55,068 nt of DNA from NCBI GenBank assembly GCA_900541565.1, contig UQKB01000011.1, positions 1 to 55,068 of the forward strand, written 5' to 3'. This DNA is from an uncultured Oscillospiraceae bacterium. GTDB taxonomy: Bacteria; Bacillota; Clostridia; Oscillospirales; Acutalibacteraceae. The position numbers and the translations under genes were made by a program. Of the stretch, positions 9,287 through 16,484 are shown in pieces. Within the stretch, counting starts at the first letter, position 1. Each line of letters opens with the position of its first letter. The notes under the pieces are model-generated. The model saw nothing but the letters and a program-made list of their open reading frames with translations. It made no database searches and was not told where the DNA came from.

Positions 9287-9360
9287 TGGCTGCGGAACTA
9301 GGATTTGAACCCAGACAAACAGAGTCAGAGTCTGCCGTGCTACCATTACACAATTCCGCA
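9287..9360 (-). tRNA. tRNA-Gln (CTG anticodon)
   Basis: Complete cloverleaf on the minus strand. The acceptor stem is TGCGGAA with TTCCGCA (the U1-A72 pair is normal for glutamine), discriminator G, with CCA encoded. The anticodon loop CTCTGAC reads CTG. The D-arm is GTGTAATGGTAGCAC and the T-arm has GGGTTCAAATCC. It is first in the tRNA transcript, driven by the promoter at 9388-9415. Confidence 0.95.
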
Positions 9361-9387
9361 TTACTGATTACTGAAACAGCAATAATT

Positions 9388-9415
9388 ATTATATCTGATT
9401 TATTTGGATTGTCAA
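9388..9415 (-). promoter_or_regulatory. promoter for tRNA-Gln and tRNA-Pro
   Basis: Minus-strand TTGACA (9410-9415), a 16-base spacer, and TATAAT (9388-9393), about 20 bases before the mature 5' end of tRNA-Gln. Confidence 0.82.
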
Positions 9416-9458
9416 TACCTTTCATGATTTTTTTTGACATTTTCAATGGTTGTCCGGC

Positions 9459-9487
9459 TTGCGAAAGCTATAACAAAAGTATATAAT
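9459..9487 (+). promoter_or_regulatory. candidate promoter for apgM
   Basis: Plus-strand TTGCGA, a 17-base spacer, and TATAAT at 9482-9487, about 50 bases upstream of the apgM start. The -10 is perfect and the -35 matches 4 of 6. Confidence 0.55.
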
Positions 9488-9541
9488 AAACGCACACCCA
9501 TTATACATGGAATTTATATTTTTTATAAAGCAGGTGATAAA

Positions 9542-10753
9542 ATGAAATATGCAGTTGTGCTATGCGACGGGATGGCAGATTATCCAATTGAATCCCTGCA
9601 CGGAAAAACACCCATGGCCGTAGCGAACAAACCGTGTATGAACGCGCTTGCCGCAAAAGCGGAGGTGGGACTTGTAAAAACAGTGCCAGACGGCTTAAAG
9701 CCCGGCAGCGACGTTGCAAACCTTTCTGTCATGGGATATGACCCCGCGGTGTATTATACCGGCCGTTCCCCGCTTGAGGCCGCCAGTATTGGCATCTGCT
9801 TAAAAAGCGACGATGTAACGTTCCGCTGCAATCTGGTTACACTTTCTGAAGAAGAAAATTATGCCGATAAAACCATGCTTGACTATTGCGCCGACGATAT
9901 TTCCAGTGAAGAAGCCAAAGTTCTGATCGAGTACATCCAGAAAAACCTGGGAACAGACATTTTTTGCTTTTATAACGGCGTCAGCTACCGCCACTGCCTT
10001 GTCTGGTCAAAGGGAGATCCTCATCCCGGCGAGCTTACACCCCCGCACGATATTACAGGCAAAAAAATCGCCGCATATATTCCAAAAGGGGAAAATACCG
10101 CCGGTTTGTATCAATTGATGGTAAAAAGCTACGCTTTGTTGGAAAATCACCCAATTAACCAAAAAAGGCGGGCGTGTGGAAAACGCCCGGCAAATTCCAT
10201 TTGGCTTTGGGGCGAGGGCCAAAAGCCCGCATTGGACAGCTTTGAAAGCAAGTTTGGCCTGAAAGGCTCTGTTATTTCGGCGGTCGACCTGCTCAAAGGG
10301 ATTGGCATTTGCGCCGGGATGCGCACATGCAACGTGCCGGGCGCAACCGGATACATAGACACAAACTTTGCAGGTAAGCTGCAGGCGGCCGTACAAGAGC
10401 TGCAAGACGGACAGGATTTTGTATACATCCATATAGAAGCGCCCGACGAATGCGGACACCGCGGAGAGCTTGCAAATAAAGTCCACGCAATTGAACAGAT
10501 TGACCAGCTGATTTTATCGGATTTGGTCCGGGCTATGCAGAAAATGGGTGACTATTCCATTTTAGTCCTGCCCGATCACCCCACGCCGCTGGCGATCAAG
10601 ACACATTGCGCCGACCCTGTCCCCTATCTTTTATATCGCAGTACCGTGCAAACAGACAGCGGCGTTTCTGTATTTGACGAAGCAAGCGCCAAAGCTACCG
10701 GTATCTTTATTGAAAAGGGCGATACGTTAATGAAGCACTTCTTAAAAAAATAA
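9542..10753 (+). CDS. apgM: cofactor-independent phosphoglycerate mutase
   Basis: 403-residue alkaline-phosphatase-superfamily enzyme of the archaeal-type iPGM family; it interconverts 3- and 2-phosphoglycerate. Some clostridial members are suggested to act as a homoserine kinase, so the exact role is open. Metal and active-site motifs in order: VLCDGMADYP (Asp9), KPGSDVANLSVMGYDP (Ser56 region), the long substrate lid, then EAPDECGHRGE and LPDHPTP, which hold metal ligands. The ATG at 9542 follows AGGTGAT; the frame is open 36 codons further upstream, but that part has no ribosome site and overlaps the promoter. It ends at a bidirectional terminator shared with the converging ACT gene. Confidence 0.92.
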   Translation: MKYAVVLCDGMADYPIESLHGKTPMAVANKPCMNALAAKAEVGLVKTVPDGLKPGSDVANLSVMGYDPAVYYTGRSPLEAASIGICLKSDDVTFRCNLVTLSEEENYADKTMLDYCADDISSEEAKVLIEYIQKNLGTDIFCFYNGVSYRHCLVWSKGDPHPGELTPPHDITGKKIAAYIPKGENTAGLYQLMVKSYALLENHPINQKRRACGKRPANSIWLWGEGQKPALDSFESKFGLKGSVISAVDLLKGIGICAGMRTCNVPGATGYIDTNFAGKLQAAVQELQDGQDFVYIHIEAPDECGHRGELANKVHAIEQIDQLILSDLVRAMQKMGDYSILVLPDHPTPLAIKTHCADPVPYLLYRSTVQTDSGVSVFDEASAKATGIFIEKGDTLMKHFLKK

Positions 10754-10760
10754 CCTGTGC

Positions 10761-10795
10761 AAAAACAGACCGTAAGTTTCTTACGGTCTGTTTTT
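10761..10795. terminator. bidirectional terminator between apgM and the ACT gene
   Basis: An 11-bp stem (CAGACCGTAAG and CTTACGGTCTG) with a 3-base loop. It is flanked by five A on the left and five T on the right, so it works for both converging genes. Confidence 0.92.
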
Positions 10796-10805
10796 ATTTT
10801 GCAGA

Positions 10806-11237
10806 TCACATACCATGGATTTGGTCTGCAGTCAGCAAATCAATCCCTTTTTCGCTTAAAATTTCAATCGCCTTATCCTCGTCGTCCACTCTTAAGATTA
10901 CAAATGCTTTTCCCTTTTCTCTGCTGATAAAAGCATACAGGTATTCCACATTGATTCCATGATCAGACAAAATACGCACGGCCTTTGAAAATTCACCGGG
11001 GCGGTCGTGTACGCCAATTGCAATGACACTTGTCAAAGATACCGTCATACCGGCCTCTTTAAACGCGGCAACCGCCTCCTGCGGCTTATCTACAATCAAA
11101 CGCAAAATACCAAAATCACTCGTATCTGCAACAGACATTGCACGAATATCAATTCCGGACTTTGCCAGAGCTTCGGTAATTTCTGCAAGCCTGCCCGATT
11201 TATTTTCTACAAAAATAGACAACTGCTGTATTTTCAT
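10806..11237 (-). CDS. tandem ACT-domain protein
   Basis: 143 residues made of two ACT modules (about 3-70 and 72-140; SGRLAEITEALAKSGIDIRA and RPGEFSKAVRILSDHGINVE). ACT pairs bind small ligands, often amino acids, and control a partner protein. This stand-alone form is regularly found beside phenylacetate-CoA ligase-like genes and indolepyruvate ferredoxin oxidoreductase genes in Clostridia. Here it lies 51 bases downstream of the ligase gene, probably in one transcript. AGAGGGG precedes the ATG. An aromatic amino acid ligand is an inference from context. Confidence 0.88.
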   Translation of the reverse strand: MKIQQLSIFVENKSGRLAEITEALAKSGIDIRAMSVADTSDFGILRLIVDKPQEAVAAFKEAGMTVSLTSVIAIGVHDRPGEFSKAVRILSDHGINVEYLYAFISREKGKAFVILRVDDEDKAIEILSEKGIDLLTADQIHGM

Positions 11238-11288
11238 CGTATTAGCCCCTCTTTTCTGTTCATTAAAATTTTAACAGGATCTGCCTTG

Positions 11289-12593
11289 TTATGGATTGCG
11301 GTTATCAATTACCCGGACTGCCTTGCCCTGGGAACGCGGCAGGCTTTTGGGCTCAACCAGCCTGATCTTTGCGCTGATGTTCAAAGTAGAATGCATTGCC
11401 TCTGCAATTTTCCGTTCAATACTTTCCAGGTGCTTGACGGTATCAGAGAACATCTCCGGCGTCATTTCAACCTGGATCTCCATACTATCCAGGTTATTCT
11501 TTCTATCTACTACAATTAAATAGTTCGGTGCCATTCCAAGGGAAAGCAGCACATGCTCCACCTGTGACGGAAAGACGTTAATGCCCCTGATAATCAGCAT
11601 ATCATCCGTTCTGCCCCTTGTTTTGGACATTTTGACAAGCGTTCTGCCACAAGTACATTTTTGCCTTGAAAGTTTGCAGATATCCCTTGTGCGGTAGCGT
11701 AAAAGCGGCAACGCTTCTTTTCCAATACAGGTAAACACCAGCTCTCCATATTCTCCGTCGGGAAGAGGCTTTCCTGTGTCCGGATCAATGATTTCCGGAT
11801 AGAAAAAGTCTTCGCACACATGCATGCCCGTTTGCTCGCAGCATTCATAAGCAACACCAGGCCCTGCAATTTCAGACAAGCCGTAAATGTCATATGCTTT
11901 AATATCCAAAATGGCCTCTATTTCCCTGCGCATGCGGTCGGTCCATGCCTCCGCACCAAATACGCCGGCCCTGAGCTTAAGCGTTTTGGGATCAATCCCC
12001 ATATCCCTTACTGTTTCCCCTATATACATCGCATACGACGGTGTACAGCAAAGGATGTCTGAACCGTAGTCCTGCAAAATCGTAACCTGGCGCGCCGTGT
12101 TCCCTGCAGACACCGGGATTGCAGTTGCACCCAGCTTTTCCGCACCATAATGCAGCCCCAAGCCGCCTGTAAAAAGGCCGTACCCGTAAGAAACATGTAC
12201 AAAGTCGGACTTGCTTCCGCCTGCAGCGACAAGCGCCCTTGCGCAGCCCTGTGCCCATACGTCTATATCATTTCTGGTATATCCAACAACCGTTTGCTTG
12301 CCTGTAGTACCGGAAGAAGCATGTATGCGGATTAAATCGTCAAACGGTACGGCAATCAGGCCAAAAGGGTAATTGTCGCGCAAATCCGTTTTATAGGTAA
12401 ACGGGAGCTTTGTAACGTCGTCTATACTACGAATATCGCCCGGCTGCAGCCCCATTTCATCAAACCGTTTTTTATAAAGCGGCACATGGTTATAGCAATG
12501 CTCCACCATTGTAACCAGTCGCTTGGACTGCAGGGCGCGCATGGTTTCCCTGTCTGCGCATTCCATTTTGGGGTCATAGAATTGATCTGCCAT
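11289..12593 (-). CDS. phenylacetate-CoA ligase family protein (PaaK-like)
   Basis: 434-residue adenylate-forming enzyme expected to activate an aryl- or aromatic-derived acid with ATP and CoA. The AMP-binding P-loop is HASSGTTGKQTVVGYT. YDIYGLSEIAG is the adenine/acid motif, and GRTDDMLIIRGINVFPSQVE is the hinge to the C-terminal lid (AMP-binding_C_2 type). The ATG at 12593 is preceded by AGGAGTGATACCA; a GTG three codons upstream lies within the ribosome site and is unlikely. The iorA/iorB genes often found with it are not in this window, so the physiological acid cannot be named. Confidence 0.9.
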   Translation of the reverse strand: MADQFYDPKMECADRETMRALQSKRLVTMVEHCYNHVPLYKKRFDEMGLQPGDIRSIDDVTKLPFTYKTDLRDNYPFGLIAVPFDDLIRIHASSGTTGKQTVVGYTRNDIDVWAQGCARALVAAGGSKSDFVHVSYGYGLFTGGLGLHYGAEKLGATAIPVSAGNTARQVTILQDYGSDILCCTPSYAMYIGETVRDMGIDPKTLKLRAGVFGAEAWTDRMRREIEAILDIKAYDIYGLSEIAGPGVAYECCEQTGMHVCEDFFYPEIIDPDTGKPLPDGEYGELVFTCIGKEALPLLRYRTRDICKLSRQKCTCGRTLVKMSKTRGRTDDMLIIRGINVFPSQVEHVLLSLGMAPNYLIVVDRKNNLDSMEIQVEMTPEMFSDTVKHLESIERKIAEAMHSTLNISAKIRLVEPKSLPRSQGKAVRVIDNRNP

Positions 12594-12824
12594 TGGTATC
12601 ACTCCTAAAACTTATAAACTTAATTATACAAACGGTATAATTAAATATAAAATTAACAACTGTAAAACGGTTACCGTACGTTTTGCTTACGAATATCTGT
12701 ATGATTACCTGTATTATTATATAATATTTTCATGTTCTGTACAATCCAAATTTCTCTTTTCATTTCTTTGCATTTTAAACAAAAAAATGCGTATTTACCC
12801 TTTATTTGCCGCCTTATATCCCAC

Positions 12825-12878
12825 AAAAACACCCCTGCTGTGCTTACACGTATATGTAAGCACAGCAGGGGTGTTTTT
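12825..12878. terminator. 24-bp perfect inverted repeat terminator
   Basis: A perfect 24-bp stem with a CGTATA loop. The arms run from AAAAACACCCCTGCTG to CAGCAGGGGTGTTTTT. T tracts occur on both strands. The last two bases overlap the stop codon of the ASKHA-type gene (stop at 12877-12879), so the stem begins inside the coding sequence. It lies between that gene and the PaaK-like gene. The remaining 231 bases upstream of the PaaK-like gene hold only an AT-rich stretch with a possible weak promoter. Confidence 0.88.
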
Positions 12879-13968
12879 ACCTTATATGTATATCTGGAAA
12901 ACCAACGCCAAAGCCTGTCCCCATTGTAATACATACTGCGTCCTTATAATCTGCAAAATAAAGTGCTACCGCCGTACCGTCGTGCACAAGCGTTACCCTT
13001 ACTTTATGCTTAAGCCTGCCCGAGAGCTCCTCAGAAAGGCACTCCGCATAATTTTGACAAAGTGCAGATAGCTTTGCATAGCCGCCGCGCCGATCGTTTA
13101 ACCGTCCACCGACCGTATAGCTTGCAATGCTTATAATAATTTCGTCCCCTACTTCTCCATACTGCTGGGCTTCCCGGTAGGTATTCAATATGATTTTCAG
13201 CAAATATTTATGCAAACATTTTGCTTGTTGCATTCTCTCTTGTGGATCGTGCGCATCACAGGACATATACTTTGATTCAAAGGAAGGAAGCGTTGTGATC
13301 CCAATGAAATCTCCATTTGATTTCTTCACGATGCTGCGCTTGATATTGGTTTGTCCAAAATCGAACACCGTGCTGATTCCTTCTGGTTTTTGAATCAGGG
13401 ACGCGCACCCCATTATACCTACAAATGAGGCATTGTCAAACAAAACAAAGTTATACGGCTTGACCTGCGCCGTTTTAAAAAGCGCGTATGCATAATGCTT
13501 TAAACGCCTGCCCAAAAGCCCGTTTGCCAAGCCGCCGACCAATATAACCGTTTCCAGGCCGGCCCAATATTCCCAATGGGCGTCGTTCCAGTCGGGGCGC
13601 GCGCGCCGATTTTCCTCTTCCCCTTTTTTCAGTGTCAGAAAAATCATCCCCAGCCGATAGCCAAACTTTTTGACCAACGCATCTGCCGCCGCGGCAATCT
13701 CCTTCCGGCTGTCGGTCAGGCGCTGTTCCAGCACCAGTGGGAGCTGGCGCTGCGGCGTATTTGCAAGATCAACCTCTAAACGGCAAGCGTTTTCCTCCAT
13801 TTCGCGGATCAACACAGGTGTACTGAAAACCTGATCGGCTGTTTTTCCCTGCAGGCTGTCCTCTATCCCCTGCACCGGTAATTTTGCCAACACCAGCCTG
13901 TTCAACGAACAGTTTTCCGCAAGGTATTGTCCATCTTTTTCATCTATATGGATAAACGGATTTTTCAT
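12877..13968 (-). CDS. ASKHA/ROK-like protein of unknown function
   Basis: 363 residues from the chosen start. Signs of the actin-like ASKHA nucleotide-binding fold are STVFDFGQTNIKRSIV (phosphate-1-like), VTLVHDGTAVALYF (phosphate-2-like), and AVCITMGTGFGVGFPD near the end, which looks like an adenosine or second Gly-rich loop. Such proteins include sugar kinases and ROK regulators, but I cannot assign a substrate. The first 130 residues do not resemble a kinase. It follows the potassium-channel gene by 25 bases and ends in a very strong terminator. The start is uncertain: ATG at 13968, or one four codons upstream at 13980; the long N-terminal extension overlapping the channel gene is rejected. 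Confidence 0.7.
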   Translation of the reverse strand: MKNPFIHIDEKDGQYLAENCSLNRLVLAKLPVQGIEDSLQGKTADQVFSTPVLIREMEENACRLEVDLANTPQRQLPLVLEQRLTDSRKEIAAAADALVKKFGYRLGMIFLTLKKGEEENRRARPDWNDAHWEYWAGLETVILVGGLANGLLGRRLKHYAYALFKTAQVKPYNFVLFDNASFVGIMGCASLIQKPEGISTVFDFGQTNIKRSIVKKSNGDFIGITTLPSFESKYMSCDAHDPQERMQQAKCLHKYLLKIILNTYREAQQYGEVGDEIIISIASYTVGGRLNDRRGGYAKLSALCQNYAECLSEELSGRLKHKVRVTLVHDGTAVALYFADYKDAVCITMGTGFGVGFPDIHIR

Positions 13969-13993
13969 TTTTCTTCGCATCCTATCCAAAAGG

Positions 13994-14872
13994 TCAGTTT
14001 TCTTCGTTTTTCCGGACAGACATGACCGTACTGAGCATAATGGTGACACATACAATGCTCGTTACAATCGTTAAAATACAAACGGCTTTTGCAAAGACGC
14101 CTACAGGAACAATATCGCCAAACCCAACGGTTGCAAACGTGACGCACGTATAGTAAAACATATCAAAATAAGAATACGCTGCTGTACCGGCAAACGCATC
14201 CGCACGATGCAGCGATCCCGTATAGGAAAGCCCCGCCAAAATCACTAAAAACAGCAAAATGATCAAAATGGTAGATTTCCAAAGATTCTTAAACGTAAGC
14301 GTTCTGTTTTTTTCCCCGGCCTCTTTTAAAAGCAGAAGCAGCAGAATAAAAGTCAGAAAATAGCAAAACAGTAAATTGTATATGGCTAAAACAAACGTAG
14401 CTGCTCGTTTCATATGCGAATGAAACGAAAGGTTAATAAAATAGAAAAGCAGCATAACGATATTAATGGAAAACAACGTATTCATTCTGGCGTTTTCAAT
14501 AGCCAACAGCTTTCTGATAAAATAAGCTAAAAACCAGACCAGCTCATTAAAAAAAACAGCTGTCAGCGCAGCGCAGGGCAGGCACAGAAACGCTGCTGCC
14601 ACCGCTCCCCACTGCATATACAGCCACAGAAAAAAGGCAACTGCAAAAACCAGTAAAAGAAAAAGCAAAAACAGCTTATGCGCGCCGAGCTTCCCTTGGA
14701 TAGATCTGCGCACCTGCCGGTACGGCATGTGCATCAGCGTGCGTAATTTCCCGCTGCTTTCCGCCAGCTGTAAGCTGTTTTTCTTGACCCGCCAGAACAG
14801 CAGCATGGTCATCAACGACAGCACGGCGCCAATAATTAAAAGCATATCGCCTTCAAGCAAACCAAAAAGCAT
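13994..14872 (-). CDS. potassium-channel family membrane protein
   Basis: 292 residues. The pore loop TCVTFATVGFGDIVPVG holds the K+ selectivity filter TVGFG (about 248-252). It lies between two C-terminal membrane helices (about 200-218 and 258-282), the ion-trans-2 pore layout. About five more hydrophobic segments precede it, without an obvious Arg-rich voltage sensor. The short cytoplasmic tail has no RCK domain. The ATG at 14872 is preceded by AAGGGGGA; two earlier ATG codons lack a ribosome site. It shares a transcript with the ASKHA-like gene. Confidence 0.85.
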   Translation of the reverse strand: MLFGLLEGDMLLIIGAVLSLMTMLLFWRVKKNSLQLAESSGKLRTLMHMPYRQVRRSIQGKLGAHKLFLLFLLLVFAVAFFLWLYMQWGAVAAAFLCLPCAALTAVFFNELVWFLAYFIRKLLAIENARMNTLFSINIVMLLFYFINLSFHSHMKRAATFVLAIYNLLFCYFLTFILLLLLLKEAGEKNRTLTFKNLWKSTILIILLFLVILAGLSYTGSLHRADAFAGTAAYSYFDMFYYTCVTFATVGFGDIVPVGVFAKAVCILTIVTSIVCVTIMLSTVMSVRKNEEN

Positions 14873-15208
14873 GTTTTCCCCCTTATTCATAAAGCACCAG
14901 GACAACCCTATCCCATGCGGAGGCAGGCGCTCACCTTTTGCACAAGACCGACACGTAAAACAACCGATACAAGGCTTTCAGTACAGCCAATCCGGACCGC
15001 CGGAAACAAGGGCATGAAACGGCCGGCTGTAAGCCATGTAGCTTGTATAGATACAAATTTCATTCTTTTTTCTATTTTTTAACTTATTTATTATAACATT
15101 TTTGAAGGTTTTTGAAAACAGTTTTTCACAATTTTATGCATATTAAACATACATATCATACAAGGTGCTGTTCTTACACTTTTGTTTCTAAACACACCTT
15201 ACCTGTTG
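14873..15208. other. intergenic upstream of the channel gene
   Basis: About 335 bases without a credible gene. It contains the extended -10 promoter at 15090-15118 and otherwise AT-rich sequence. I see no clear terminator for the Gx-transporter gene that ends at 15209. Confidence 0.5.
15090..15118 (-). promoter_or_regulatory. candidate promoter for the channel/ASKHA operon
   Basis: Minus-strand TATAAT (15090-15095) with the extended TGT motif in front. A 17-base spacer leads to a poor -35 (TTTTCA, 4 of 6). It lies about 210 bases upstream of the channel start. Confidence 0.5.
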
Positions 15209-15739
15209 TCACAAAAAACGTATTTTTCGAAAAGCCGGCATCGTAATCCCCACTGCAATACCCGTAACCGCCCCTGCGGCAAGGGAAGCCAGTAAAAGCA
15301 CCGGGTAATAAATAAAAACAGAAGAATCCGTAAGGAGCGCAGCCACGCCAAGCTGCGCCGTGTTATGCACTACCGCGCAACTGATCCCGATTCCCACATA
15401 GCCAAAGCAATTGCTTTTCACGCAAACAAACAGGTAAAATACCAGCGTGCTGAGCACACCGCCTGCCAAGCTCATAATAAAAGCGACGCCGCCCCTGGTA
15501 AGCCCTGCGAAAACCGCTTTAAACAGTGCTGCGGTAAGCCCGGACGCCAGCCCAAGGCTTTGGGTTGCAAACATGGTTGCTATATTGGAAAGGCCCAGCT
15601 TAACCCCTGGTAAAGGTATAGGAAAATCCGGAAGCATGGATTCCAACGCAGCCAGTATGACAGCTACGGCGCTAAACAGCGCCGTCTGCGTAAGCCATAA
15701 AAACTTCGGCATCATTTTGGCTGTATATTTTTGTTCCAT
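15209..15739 (-). CDS. Gx transporter family protein (heptaprenyl synthase component I-like)
   Basis: 176-residue membrane protein with about five helices. The signature PLPGVKLGLSNIATMF followed by Gly-rich helices marks the 'Gx transporter / heptaprenyl diphosphate synthase component I' family. This is a small S-component-like membrane family whose substrate is not settled. It begins 4 bases after the NusG-domain-II gene stops, with GGGGTGA before the ATG. The two families travel together in many Clostridia, usually near RNF or flavin-transfer genes, which are absent here. Confidence 0.88.
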   Translation of the reverse strand: MEQKYTAKMMPKFLWLTQTALFSAVAVILAALESMLPDFPIPLPGVKLGLSNIATMFATQSLGLASGLTAALFKAVFAGLTRGGVAFIMSLAGGVLSTLVFYLFVCVKSNCFGYVGIGISCAVVHNTAQLGVAALLTDSSVFIYYPVLLLASLAAGAVTGIAVGITMPAFRKIRFL

Positions 15740-15743
15740 TTTT

Positions 15744-16154
15744 TCACCCCGTTATTGCGTCAGGCGCATCCTCTGTGCCCTCCACACTTTGCAGTTCAAG
15801 CGTGACCCTCGCAGGTAAACAGATTGCCATTTGTCCGGCCTTGGTAAGCTTTCCGGTATTGACACAAATTTTATCCCTGCATTCGGAACTTTTTACACAG
15901 GCTCCGTCATTTTCAAATAAAATAATCAGCGGTATATCACCTTTTACAGGAAAAAGATAGGGTGACTGCACGGTTTGCAGCTCCACCTCTTTTATAATCT
16001 TTCCGTCCTGTCGAACCACAGCCTTTAAGTCGCCGGATTCCCGAAAAAACATTGCCAGCATGCAAACGGCGGCAACCGCAAAAACCGCCAGCGCTACCAG
16101 CGCATCCAGCGGCTTAAAAACAGAAATCTTTTTTTCTTTATACGCACGTTTCAT
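15744..16154 (-). CDS. NusG domain II-containing protein
   Basis: 136 residues: a short basic cytoplasmic start, one membrane helix (about 15-37), and an extracytoplasmic NusG-domain-II beta domain. The family's Cys pair is present in VKSSECRDKICVNTGKL, followed by AICLPARVTLEL. The function is unknown. In many Firmicutes it sits beside Gx transporter genes, as here, and is suspected to take part in redox or flavin chemistry at the membrane. The ATG at 16154 follows GGAAGGTG by eight bases; a GTG six codons upstream lies in the ribosome site. Confidence 0.88.
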   Translation of the reverse strand: MKRAYKEKKISVFKPLDALVALAVFAVAAVCMLAMFFRESGDLKAVVRQDGKIIKEVELQTVQSPYLFPVKGDIPLIILFENDGACVKSSECRDKICVNTGKLTKAGQMAICLPARVTLELQSVEGTEDAPDAITG

Positions 16155-16224
16155 ACCAAATACACCTTCCACAGCGCATTTTTACCCGACACGCATAACG
16201 CTGCCCTCTTTATACTTTGAACGG

Positions 16225-16254
16225 AAAACGACGGACGGGATATCCCGTCCGTCG
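16225..16254 (-). terminator. terminator after the 51-codon peptide gene
   Basis: A perfect 26-base palindrome (arms CGACGGACGGGAT and ATCCCGTCCGTCG) can form an 11-bp stem with a 4-base loop. On the minus strand it is followed by TTTTCC. It starts 15 bases after the peptide gene stop. The U tract is short, so read-through into the NusG/Gx genes is possible. Confidence 0.65.
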
Positions 16255-16268
16255 ATAATCATGATCTT

Positions 16269-16424
16269 TCAACCCCAGGGGTCAATATCCGGTATGGACT
16301 CCGGCGGATCAGAAATGCCGGGATCGTATATACTTCCTACCTCAGGGTCATTAGGGTCAAGCATGATCCGTTCAAATGTAAAAAGGATTTTCTCAACCTC
16401 TGGTTCCATATACTTTTTTTTCAT
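16269..16424 (-). CDS. 51-residue acidic peptide, unknown function
   Basis: A short but well-supported gene. GGGAGG lies eight bases before the ATG, and the peptide starts MKKKYMEPEVEKILFTFERI, an amphipathic positive-then-mixed segment. It ends in a tail dominated by Asp, Pro, Glu, Gly and Ser and closing with DIDPWG. It has no signal peptide or membrane helix. The gene begins 60 bases after the stop of the 10-kb CotH-type gene with no visible promoter between, so the two are probably co-transcribed; the terminator follows at once. From memory, small proteins starting MKK-Y-xPE-hE-hF are frequent in Oscillospirales genomes near surface-protein genes, but I know no assigned function. Confidence 0.7.
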   Translation of the reverse strand: MKKKYMEPEVEKILFTFERIMLDPNDPEVGSIYDPGISDPPESIPDIDPWG

Positions 16425-16484
16425 GTTCAGAACCTCCCGTCCATCTTTGATGAAAATTCCCATCTATAGAATACTTTAAACAAA

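Noticed and set aside
12825..12878. Long inverted repeat as an insertion-sequence end or MITE
   Set aside because: The arms form a single hairpin with a 6-base loop and T tracts, without target duplications or internal sequence. A terminator explains it better.
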